Shown here piece after piece: positions 50,879 to 60,300 of a stretch of DNA of 64,000 bases. Numbering within the stretch: position 1 is the stretch's first letter; every line of letters starts with the position of its first letter. The position numbers and the translations under genes were made by a program. The notes under the pieces are model-generated. The model saw nothing but the letters and a program-made list of their open reading frames with translations, was not told the DNA's origin and ran no database searches. This stretch comes from Tritrichomonas musculus (taxonomy: Eukaryota; Parabasalia; Tritrichomonadida; Tritrichomonadidae), in NCBI GenBank assembly GCA_039105265.1, contig JAPFFF010000069.1, positions 124,001 through 188,000 on the forward strand, given 5' to 3'.

Positions 50879-53626
50879 TTATTTGAATTTGTTAGGTAAT
50901 TTGTAGTCAGATTTCTTGTATTTGTAAACGATTTCATATTTGCCGCTTGGTAAGAAATCTGACACGACATTGTTGCCTTGCTCGGTAACTTCACATGTTG
51001 ATGAAAACACTTCACCTTTCTTCAAATCGACCAACTCCAATTTGGCTTGTGCATTATAAGGAATGCTGAATGAATAATGAACTTTGTCTCCTTCAATCTT
51101 CCATTCGCAAGTATAAAGACCATTTGGTGATTCATGAGAAGCCTTCGCATAATGGAGTCTTTCATCAGGATGTGGCTTGAACAAAGCACGCTTAAATCCT
51201 GGGTATTCAGTAAGAGGATTCAAACCACAGATGTCACAATAAATCCATTCGAGAACAGATGCATAAGCATAGTGATTGAATGAGTTCATTCCTTCTGGTG
51301 AAACTTTGCCATTTTGTCTCATTGAATCCCATCTTTCCCATGTTGTTGTGGCGCCCATTGTGATTGGATAAAGCCAACCTGGATAATCTTCTTGGAGGAA
51401 TGTTGTTACACCATCTTCGTTCCTTCCACATTTGGCAAGAGCACGGCATAAAATTGGTGTTCCAATGAATCCAGTGCAAAGATGGAAGTTCTTGTTTTCA
51501 AGGAGTTTATGAAGTGAGTTTGCACTTGTTTGAAGTGTTCCTTCTGGATACAAATCAAGGATGATTGCTAATGAAAGGGCTGTTTGTGTTTGGATGGCAC
51601 AACGTCCAGTTGGTGTGAAGTATTCATCACGAATAGCTTTCAATGTTTCTTCAGCTCTTTTATGATATTTCTCATAAGCTTCATTGTTTCCAAGAACTTT
51701 TGCAGCTTTGCAAACTAAGTTCAATGAATAATAGTAATAAGCAGAACATTGGAATGTGTTTTCTGTTCCACCAATAACACGACTATGATTTTCTGGAATA
51801 TCTGGACCATATAATGCAAGCCAATCGCACAATTGCATATATGTGATGTCCCAAAGACCATCTTTAATATGCTTGTACATAACTTCAACCCACATTGTCA
51901 TTGCTTCGAAATAGTCTTGTAAAATCTGTTTCTTTCCGTTCATTAAGTAGACATTCCAAGGAATAACAGTGGCAACATCTGACCAGGCAATCATTCCATC
52001 TGTTGGGAAGAAGAGAATGTCTTTCAGGGCCAAGAATTGTGGGCACCAAAGTGGTGGAATTCCGCCATCACGGATTTGTTGAAGTAAAATATCTTTGAGA
52101 TATTTACGATAGAAAGCATAACAGTTCATATTGAACATAGCTGTTTCACTGAATATTTGTGCATCAGCTGTCCATCCAAGTCTTTCATCTCTTTGTGGAC
52201 AATCTGTTGGAACATCCAAGAAGTTGTCTCTTTGACTCCAGAAACCGCTGCTGATGAATTTATTAACAATTGGAACTCCTGTTTCAAGATGTCCAACCAT
52301 GTCTAAGTCAGAATAAACATTGCAACCAACGAAGTCTTCAATATTTACTGGTCCTTCCCATTGGACTAAACGAGCATAACGGAATCCATGATAAGTGAAA
52401 TGAGAATGAACCACTAATTCTTTACCATCAGAAATGTAACGAAATTGTTGAAGAGCTGATCTAATGTTGTCTCTGAAAAAGATTCCTTCTTGTAAAATTT
52501 CACCATGTTCAACAATGACTTCAAATCCTTTGGGTGCATGAATCTTCATTTCAATCCAACCTGTCATGTTTTGACCCATATCAATGACTCTGTTTCCTGC
52601 TGGATCTGTGAATATCTCCTTTGGCTTTCTGCGTTCTTTGACAACAACAGGAAGACCAAATCTTGGAGTCAATTTTTCATGAAGTGGTTCGTTGATTTCA
52701 TTACATTCAAACCAATCTTTATCATCGAGTCCTGGTTCATTCCATCCAGGGATGACTAAGTTTGCATCTTGGATTTCACCATCATAAATATCATTCATTA
52801 AAATGTTGCTCTTGTGACATTTCCAAGTTCCATCTGAATTGATGACTTCGGTTGTGCCATCTTCATAAGTAACGTGAACTTCACAAATAAGTTCATATCT
52901 GTCAGTTGCATAATCAACAGGAACTCCTCTGTAATCTGTCTTTCTTGTGAAATCTGCAGATGGCATATCATAACCAACTCTTCCTCTTGCCCATCCATCA
53001 CCAATTAAAACGCCAATTGCATTTTTGTTTTCTCTTAATAAATTGGTGATATCAAATGTATGATATTGGACCCATAAACGATAGTTTGTATTGCCTGGAA
53101 TGAAATACTCTTCTGTGGGTCTTTTTCCATTGACATATAATTCAAAAAGACCAAAGCCAGTCATGTAAGCACGGGCTTCTTTAACTTTCTTGGAAAGATT
53201 GAATTCTTTTCTAACATAAGGTGGAGTTATCTTGCCAACTTTTTCTGTTGCGATCCATTTGGCTGTCCATAGCTCATTTAATTTAGATGTTTCAAAGAAG
53301 CTGACTGGTGATTCTAATTTTTCATTAAGGTCTGTCTCAACTTGAACTTTCCAGTAATATCTTGTCCTTGGATGAAGAACTGTCTTTGTATCAAAATTAG
53401 GATTATATTCTAATGAGCTGATTTCTGCTGATACGCCTGAATCATGGATCAAATGATCCTTTTTACTTGGGTCACAGCTTGGATCTGTTGAGATGATGAC
53501 TCTGGCTGATTTTTGAGATTTAGCTTTGGTACCTTCTACAAGCCATGAAAAAGAAAGGGAACTGGTGTCATATCCAATTGGATTGTACACGCCATTTACA
53601 CGCAATTTGGTTATTTGGGATGCCAT
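50879..53626 (-). CDS. Alpha-L-rhamnosidase (GH78)
   Basis: This 915-residue protein has the full GH78 layout of bacterial enzymes. It has an N-terminal beta-sandwich region with KLRVNG and FSWLVEG, a rhamnosidase N domain with WIATE and FGLFELYVNGKR (about 120-300), a middle beta domain (about 330-430), and the (alpha/alpha)6 catalytic domain. That domain holds DCPQRDERLGW (about 475-485), which supplies the catalytic acid, and NSFNHYAYASVLEW near 800. It removes terminal alpha-L-rhamnose from glycosides. There is no signal peptide, so it acts inside the cell. Codon use is richer in G/C than the surroundings. It is divergent from a sugar transporter. Lateral transfer from bacteria is likely but not shown. 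Confidence 0.93.
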   Translation of the reverse strand: MASQITKLRVNGVYNPIGYDTSSLSFSWLVEGTKAKSQKSARVIISTDPSCDPSKKDHLIHDSGVSAEISSLEYNPNFDTKTVLHPRTRYYWKVQVETDLNEKLESPVSFFETSKLNELWTAKWIATEKVGKITPPYVRKEFNLSKKVKEARAYMTGFGLFELYVNGKRPTEEYFIPGNTNYRLWVQYHTFDITNLLRENKNAIGVLIGDGWARGRVGYDMPSADFTRKTDYRGVPVDYATDRYELICEVHVTYEDGTTEVINSDGTWKCHKSNILMNDIYDGEIQDANLVIPGWNEPGLDDKDWFECNEINEPLHEKLTPRFGLPVVVKERRKPKEIFTDPAGNRVIDMGQNMTGWIEMKIHAPKGFEVIVEHGEILQEGIFFRDNIRSALQQFRYISDGKELVVHSHFTYHGFRYARLVQWEGPVNIEDFVGCNVYSDLDMVGHLETGVPIVNKFISSGFWSQRDNFLDVPTDCPQRDERLGWTADAQIFSETAMFNMNCYAFYRKYLKDILLQQIRDGGIPPLWCPQFLALKDILFFPTDGMIAWSDVATVIPWNVYLMNGKKQILQDYFEAMTMWVEVMYKHIKDGLWDITYMQLCDWLALYGPDIPENHSRVIGGTENTFQCSAYYYYSLNLVCKAAKVLGNNEAYEKYHKRAEETLKAIRDEYFTPTGRCAIQTQTALSLAIILDLYPEGTLQTSANSLHKLLENKNFHLCTGFIGTPILCRALAKCGRNEDGVTTFLQEDYPGWLYPITMGATTTWERWDSMRQNGKVSPEGMNSFNHYAYASVLEWIYCDICGLNPLTEYPGFKRALFKPHPDERLHYAKASHESPNGLYTCEWKIEGDKVHYSFSIPYNAQAKLELVDLKKGEVFSSTCEVTEQGNNVVSDFLPSGKYEIVYKYKKSDYKLPNKFK

Positions 53627-53630
53627 TGTT

Positions 53631-53635
53631 AATGA
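53631..53635 (-). promoter_or_regulatory. Inr-like TCATT for the rhamnosidase
   Basis: TCATT on the minus strand, 4 bases upstream of the ATG at 53626. A TCACT lies about 20 bases further upstream. Confidence 0.5.
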
Positions 53636-54980
53636 AGCAAAATAAAAAAGTGAAGTATTCTTTTATTATTTATTATTTTCACTATTTTATTTGAAAAAGT
53701 TAAAATGATTTTATATCATTGAAAAAGTTAAATGAATGGTGCTTAAAATTCGATTAATGAATATTCATATTTAACACAAAACAAATAAATAGAAATAATC
53801 AACATATAAAACCAATTCTAATTTTTTAAGAAAGAACAATTTATCAAAATATTTAATAAATCTATATTCTCTGCGTTTTTAATATTGAAAAATAGTTTCA
53901 GCTGAGTAATAAAAACAATATAGGCTATTTTTATAATAAATAATGCAAGTGCTTTTTTTTAGGTAAAGAAATTTCAAATTTATTAAAGCAATTTTTCTCT
54001 TTGAAAAATTCAATACTTTTTAAAAATTGTGTTCATTTAAAAGGTTTTCTCAAGTGCTCCAATTTTATTTCTTAGAAATTTTAAGAAATAAGAATGAAAT
54101 CAACATAATTTATAAAAATATTTAATAAAAAAAAAAAGAAATTACTACAAATGAAGAAAATAATGTTTAAGTCAATAGTTTTATTTGAATTATTTTATTT
54201 TTTTTTTTAAAAAAAAAAAATTTTGAATATAAATTGGGAATGTAAAAAATTGAATTGAATTTACATTTTTCAATATTTTCGTGCTTTAAAGAGATTTCTT
54301 TGTTTTTTGTATTAAAAATGTCATTGAAACTTTTTGTTTTGAATATTTATTTGAATAAGTTTTTCTTTTTTTTCTTTTAAATTATTTTGTTGAAAGTAAA
54401 ACTTTTTCAATAGTTTATTTATAAAAGGTGCTCTTTTTATATTTTTATTATTTTTTACTGATCCTTCTTTTAACTGCAAGATTCGATAAAAAAAAAAAAA
54501 AATAGGTAAAACTAATATGATTCTAAAATATCAGATCATATTTCTCATAAAAATATCAGATTTTTTTCAACTAAAAAGATTCAATTAATTTTTTTACAAA
54601 TCGTAAACTTAAATTGAAAAAAACGAAAAAATGCTCCAAATTACAAAAATATTTTAAAACATAAAAATATTATTTTTGATCATGTTGCATAAAAAAAACA
54701 TAGCAAAAGAAAAAAAAAAAAAAATTCATACATTTGATTTGTAAAAATTTTTACTTAATCGCACATTTTAAATTAAATCCAATCTTTGAATTACTCAATT
54801 TCCCATTATAAGTGTTTTTTTGGTAAGATCAAAAAAAAAATAGAATAAAAAAGTATTCTTTTGAAAATTATACTACTAATTGATATTTTCAATACTTCAT
54901 AAAATTGTTTATTTCAAAATAAAAACAATTGGTCTCAATTCAGTCAAATGTTAACTGGTAAATAATAATCATTATTCGTT
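53636..54980. other. Divergent intergenic region between rhamnosidase and transporter
   Basis: About 1.35 kb of A/T-rich sequence with several homopolymer runs. A short T/A palindrome lies near 54198-54222. No gene is supported. The region must hold both promoters. Confidence 0.45.
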
Positions 54981-54985
54981 TCACA
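54981..54985 (+). promoter_or_regulatory. Inr-like TCACA for the sugar transporter
   Basis: TCACA, 7 bases upstream of the ATG at 54993. It matches the consensus TCAYW. Confidence 0.5.
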
Positions 54986-54992
54986 TTTTTAA

Positions 54993-56411
54993 ATGTTTGA
55001 TTGCATTAATAATAAATCAGATAATTGGGTTCCATTATGCAAGCGTGAAAAGTTAGGATACCTTCATATGTTCGGTATTGCTTGTGGTACACTTGTTGCA
55101 AACATGTTATGGGCAAACATATTTACAATTTTTGAACCAATCGCAATGAAAATTGGTTTAGGAGGAATAATTAAAACATTTCTTCTGTTCTATGGTTCAT
55201 TATGCGGTATTCTCCTCAGCCCAGTCATTGGTGTTGTTTCAGATGCATTAATGCTTAGATGGGGAAGAAGAAGGATTTTTATGGTTGTTGGAGAAGTTAT
55301 TTTACTTGTTGGTCTATTTTTAATGATGTATTGCATACCACTTGGTCGTATGGCATCAAACAAGCCAGATGGACATAATGGATCACAACGAGCAATTTTC
55401 ATTATTGGATGGTTAGTTACTTTAACAGCTGGTAACATCATTCAAACACCAGCCCGTACTATTTGCTCAGATTTGTCACCACCAAACCAACAAGTTTTAA
55501 TGTCCAATATTTGTACAATTTACTCAGGTTTCGGAGGTGTTGTTACAAATCTTCTTGGTGGTTTGAGCTTATATAAATACACAAGTCTTGATCAAAATCA
55601 ATTCATTTTGGTTATCATTATTTCAGTCTCTGCTGGAGCTACCATTCTCTCATGCATTGTTTCACCAGAAGAGCCTCTTTCTGAAAAACCACCTACATCA
55701 AATGTCTTTCTTCAATTATGGAATGCTTTGAAGAAGATGCCAATGCCATTCCTTCGTGTATTAATTCCATTCACATGTGGAAACATCAATAACTATCAAT
55801 TCGGTATCCAATTCAGTCCATTCATGGGTCAAACAGTATTTAAAGGAGACAATTCACCAGATGCAGGCCCAGAACTGAATCAAAGGTTCCAAGATGGTGT
55901 TTCTTGGACTATGATATGCAATTGTGTCAACTATGGATTCCAATTTGTTTATGGTTTCTTAAATACATATGTTTGCAAATTACTTGGCATGAAAATTTTG
56001 ATGGCTGTTGGATTAGCTGCAATGGCCACAGGTAACTTGCTTTTCTTATTTGTCAAAAATAAATATGCATATATATTTATCGTATTGCCAATTGCATTTG
56101 GTAACCTTGTTTTCAACGCTTTGGGTTATGCTATTACTCCATTATGCGTTCCAACAGAAGAATTGGCAGGTTATATGGCACTTTTGAATTCATTCGGTTC
56201 AATTGGTCAACAAATTTCTAACTTCGGTGTTGGATCTGGTCTTGGAGCCATCAATAGTTCACCAGGATTCAAGATTGGTATCTCATGCATCTTTGGTTAC
56301 ATTGGGGCTATTGCAAGTTTCTTCATGATCATTCCAGATCAAAATGCAGTTGGAGATCAAGATGAGGACGAAGATTCAAATTCAAGTGAATCTGGACCAG
56401 CTTCACTTTAA
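54993..56411 (+). CDS. GPH/SLC45-like sugar:cation symporter
   Basis: This 472-residue protein has about 12 membrane segments. The cytosolic loop after segment 2 reads PVIGVVSDALMLRWGRRR, the signature of the glycoside-pentoside-hexuronide:cation symporter and SLC45/sucrose-transporter group. PARTICSDL follows segment 4. Both termini should be cytosolic, and the tail is acidic and Ser-rich (DEDEDSNSSESG). The substrate is inferred to be a sugar or glycoside. Divergence from the rhamnosidase suggests it imports rhamnosides or rhamnose. The ATG at 54993 is preceded by an Inr-like motif. Codon use is G/C-leaning, as in the rhamnosidase. Confidence 0.85.
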   Translation: MFDCINNKSDNWVPLCKREKLGYLHMFGIACGTLVANMLWANIFTIFEPIAMKIGLGGIIKTFLLFYGSLCGILLSPVIGVVSDALMLRWGRRRIFMVVGEVILLVGLFLMMYCIPLGRMASNKPDGHNGSQRAIFIIGWLVTLTAGNIIQTPARTICSDLSPPNQQVLMSNICTIYSGFGGVVTNLLGGLSLYKYTSLDQNQFILVIIISVSAGATILSCIVSPEEPLSEKPPTSNVFLQLWNALKKMPMPFLRVLIPFTCGNINNYQFGIQFSPFMGQTVFKGDNSPDAGPELNQRFQDGVSWTMICNCVNYGFQFVYGFLNTYVCKLLGMKILMAVGLAAMATGNLLFLFVKNKYAYIFIVLPIAFGNLVFNALGYAITPLCVPTEELAGYMALLNSFGSIGQQISNFGVGSGLGAINSSPGFKIGISCIFGYIGAIASFFMIIPDQNAVGDQDEDEDSNSSESGPASL

Positions 56412-56789
56412 ATATGAACTTGAATAAATAGTTTGGGCTTTAAAAATTATATATTTTTCTTTTTAATATATTTTTCTGGTTGTAAAAAACAGTATCAAAT
56501 CCCCACTTTTTTTTGACCTTTCGACCGTTTAATTTCTATTAAAGGTGTAGTTCTTTTTTCAACATCTCGACATCTACTTTATGCCAAAGAATTTTGTTCA
56601 TATATTTATAATCAGTATCACTTATATATTATTTTTTTGTTTTGAAAAAATTAGTTTTTTTGAAAATGTTAATATCACAATATCTAATTACTTCTTTTTT
56701 TAAAATTCGAATATGAGTAAAAAAATAAAATATTTAGATCATAATTTTATAAATACCCTTATTTTTCCAGTTCATTCTATATCTGGTTC
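56412..56789. other. Intergenic, AT-rich
   Basis: This is the 3' flank of the transporter gene. No feature is supported. Confidence 0.35.
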
Positions 56790-57000
56790 GATGATTTATT
56801 ACTCATATTCAATAGCCAATCCAAAATTTTTAGAGATTTCATTATGAAAACCATTTTTGAACAAAATTTCTAAATTGTTTTTTGCGTATAGGTTTTTAAA
56901 TGATGATGCATCTTTATAATGATGAATGGCTTTTCAAATATCTTCCTTCATGAAAAACATAACCAAAGGAAAAATGTGCACGAAATGCATTTTTGATGAA
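56790..57000 (-). pseudogene. Sel1-repeat gene relic
   Basis: On the minus strand, FSFGYVFHEGRYL and, in another frame, KAIHHYKDASSFKNLYAKNN match repeats 18-19 of the kinase-Sel1 protein at 8405 (FTLGFIYHEGRFL and KAIHFYKEGS...SKNN). The frame shifts between them and the piece is short. It is a decayed copy of a related gene. Confidence 0.7.
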
Positions 57001-57051
57001 AGAGATAACAAATACACCCTTTTTTAACATTTTTTTTACTTCCAAATTTTT

Positions 57052-57099
57052 ATCGATATTATCGGACTATTGATAATGAGCCGATAATCGATAATCGAT
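57052..57099. other. Inverted repeat upstream of the large BspA-like gene
   Basis: ATTATCGG (57058-57065) faces CCGATAAT (57081-57088), with further ATCGAT on both sides. This could form a hairpin of 8-14 base pairs or be a palindromic protein site. It lies 240 bases upstream of the ATG at 57339. Confidence 0.45.
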
Positions 57100-57338
57100 G
57101 TATTTAAATTATTTTATAATATTACCAATGTACCAAACCTTTTTTTCTATGATATTTTGCTTCTAATTAAATCTATCTGATATAATCATCTGTAATAACA
57201 TAGTTTTTTGATCAATGTAAGTAAAAGAGTTAATGAAAAATGATTTTTATCTTTAGTATTTGAATAAAAATATGGTTTTAAACATAAATAAAAGATTTAC
57301 ATTAAAACTTTTGAGTTTATAAAAAAAGTTACGTTAAA

Positions 57339-60300
57339 ATGATACGTTACTTATCGTTAAAAAGAAAAGAAAAAAAGATGATTTATTTAATGTATTTGAT
57401 TTTGATTCTTCAAGAAGAATCAATTATAAATGCACAACAAGACATGCCTCTAGAAGATCCGTCAGATTATTTTAAATATTCAATTTCAAATAATCAAGTT
57501 ACAATACTAAGATACATTGGCCCAGGAGGAAAAGTTATTATTCCTCATATAATAGAAAATTATTTGGTTGTATCTATTGGTGATTCAGCATTTTCAGGGA
57601 ACAAACAAATTACAAATATAATTATACCAGATTCGATTTTATATATAAAGAAATTTGCATTTTATAACTGCAATAATCTTGAAGAAATGAAATTACCAAA
57701 TCAATTGAAAGAACTTGAAAATGAATTTATATCAAAATGCAACAAGATTAAAAATATCACAATTCCAAAATCACTCACTACGATATATCGCAGCATGGAT
57801 ATTTATTGGCCATTCACGAACAGTTTTATTGAGAAAGCAATAATTGAAGAAGGAACAACGAACATAATTTCTCATCTTTTTTACAATGTTAAAACATTGA
57901 AAGAAGTCATTTTACCAATGAGCATAACAAGCATTGGCAGTTATGCATTTGGCAACTGTCCACAATTAAATAATATTAATCTTCATGTTAATATTTCAAA
58001 TATTGAGAGTTATGCATTTTATTTCACAGGATTGACGTCAATAAAACTTCCTGAGAAAATCAAAGAAATTAGTTTTGGCTTGTTTTATAATTGTCGCCAA
58101 TTAAGAACAATTATTCTGCCTCAAAATATCACAACGATATATAAAGAAGCTTTTTATAATTGTGTATCATTGACTGAAATTGAACTTCCAGATCAAATAA
58201 CATTCATTGGACCATCGTCATTTTATAACTGCAATAATCTTGAAGAAATGAAATTACCAAATCAATTGAAAGAACTTGGAAATGAATTTATATCAAAATG
58301 CAACAAGATTAAAAATATTACAATTCCAAAATCACTCACTACGATATATCGCATGGATATTTATTGGCCATTCACGAACAGTTTTATTGAGAAAGCAATA
58401 ATTGAAGAAGGAACAACGAACATAATTTCTCATCTTTTTTACAATGTTAAAACATTGAAAGAAGTCATTTTACCAATGAGCATAACAATCATTGGCAGTT
58501 ATGCATTTGCTTATTGTTCATCTCTATCAACAATTAATTTATGCTCAGAAATTGCATCTATTCAATCAAATTCTTTTATTAAATGTAATTCATTGAATAT
58601 GAAAGTTGTTGCTGGATCTTATGCTGAAGAGTATGCCAAAACATATAGTTTTAATTATACTTATTTGTACAACTCTTTAATTCTTAATGTTTCTATTACA
58701 AATTGTTCTGATCTATCTGGAATGAAGCTAATTTTGAATGATACAAAAGACAACATTAAAAATTGTATAACTACGACTTCAAATAAAAATTTTTATTCAT
58801 TTTTTGGTTTAACTTTTGGTAAGACTTATGATTTACAATTATTAAATTTATATGGTGATTGCATTGCTAATAGAACATCGATAATTTTAAAAGAGAACAT
58901 CACAACAATAAATATTGAGCGATTATTTGCAATTGATGTTTACTTGAAGATTTATGACGATAAATCAAATGACGTAACATCAAATACAAGAATTACTTGG
59001 TACGATGAAAGTGGAAATTATTTGTCACAAGGATCAAAAATTTGCCAAGTTTTACATGGAAAATTATTGAAATATTCAATTGATTTAAAAGACAAATTAA
59101 TGGCAAGATATCAAATTCCAAAAAAACAAACTTACATTGTATCTTACAATAATAATATATCATTTACTTTAGTACCATATCAGAGCATTAATATTACTGG
59201 AAAAATTACAAATGAAACAGGATTTCCAATCCAAAATGTTGTCATTTATGTGATTCAAAATTTCAAGAATAAAGGATTGTTAACAACTTCTGATGAGAAT
59301 GGAAGCTTTTTGTTAACAATTTTTGATATTTCTAGTAAAATTATTATTTCACAAAATGGTTTTCTAAACAAGGAAATTGAAATTTGTGATTTCAGTCATA
59401 ATAAGGACTTAGGAATTATTAAGTTATCAGAAATCACAGGAAGGACAATAAATTTAAACATTACGTATGTTAGAAATGATCAATCCAACTGCCTTTTTAA
59501 CTCAGATAATTTGAAACTAAGTTTATTTGATTTAACTAAAAAGGAAACAATTTCTGATTTTGCTTTTCAAAACAATGTCTTGATTTTATGTAATAAGAAT
59601 AACTTGAATCCAATTCAAATCAATATTTCAACTCAGTCAAATGATTTCTATCCAGCATCTGTTATATTAAATTCAAACATTTCTCAAATTTCAATTAAAC
59701 TGATTCAAAAAGGTCAAATAAAAATAAATTTTGTCAAAAGTCAAAATATCAAAAATGTTGCAATGATTTACAATTCTAATAACAAACTAGCTTGTTCATT
59801 AGATTTTTATTTAAATTCTGCTTCATCTTCTTTTTTAGATGATGGCAATTATTCAATTGTAGTATTGGGAAAAAGTGTCTTTTTCAACACAATCAATAAT
59901 CTGACTGATTTTCAATCAGCAAGTTTGACCAATTCAATTGATTTTGCTTTATCAAAAGTCATTGTGAAAAGAGGCAATGTTGCACAAATAACAATCAATG
60001 AAATACCAAAATTTGATGAATCAAAGTTCCATTACATTGATGATACTGAATCTTATTTTTTATCAACAAAAACAAAAGCAATTGCTGGCTCTTTTTTTGT
60101 TTTTAAAGGGAAATTTGAATTTAAAAGCATATATAAACGAAATGTTTCAAATTTAAAAATAATAATAGATATTCCAGATAATTGTAATTATGTTCAAGGA
60201 TCACTAATTATTAATCAAAAATTAGCATCATTCAGCTTAATAGATAACAAAATGGTTATTCCAACTCTGAATGAAATTGAATCATTTCGATTCTGTTTAA

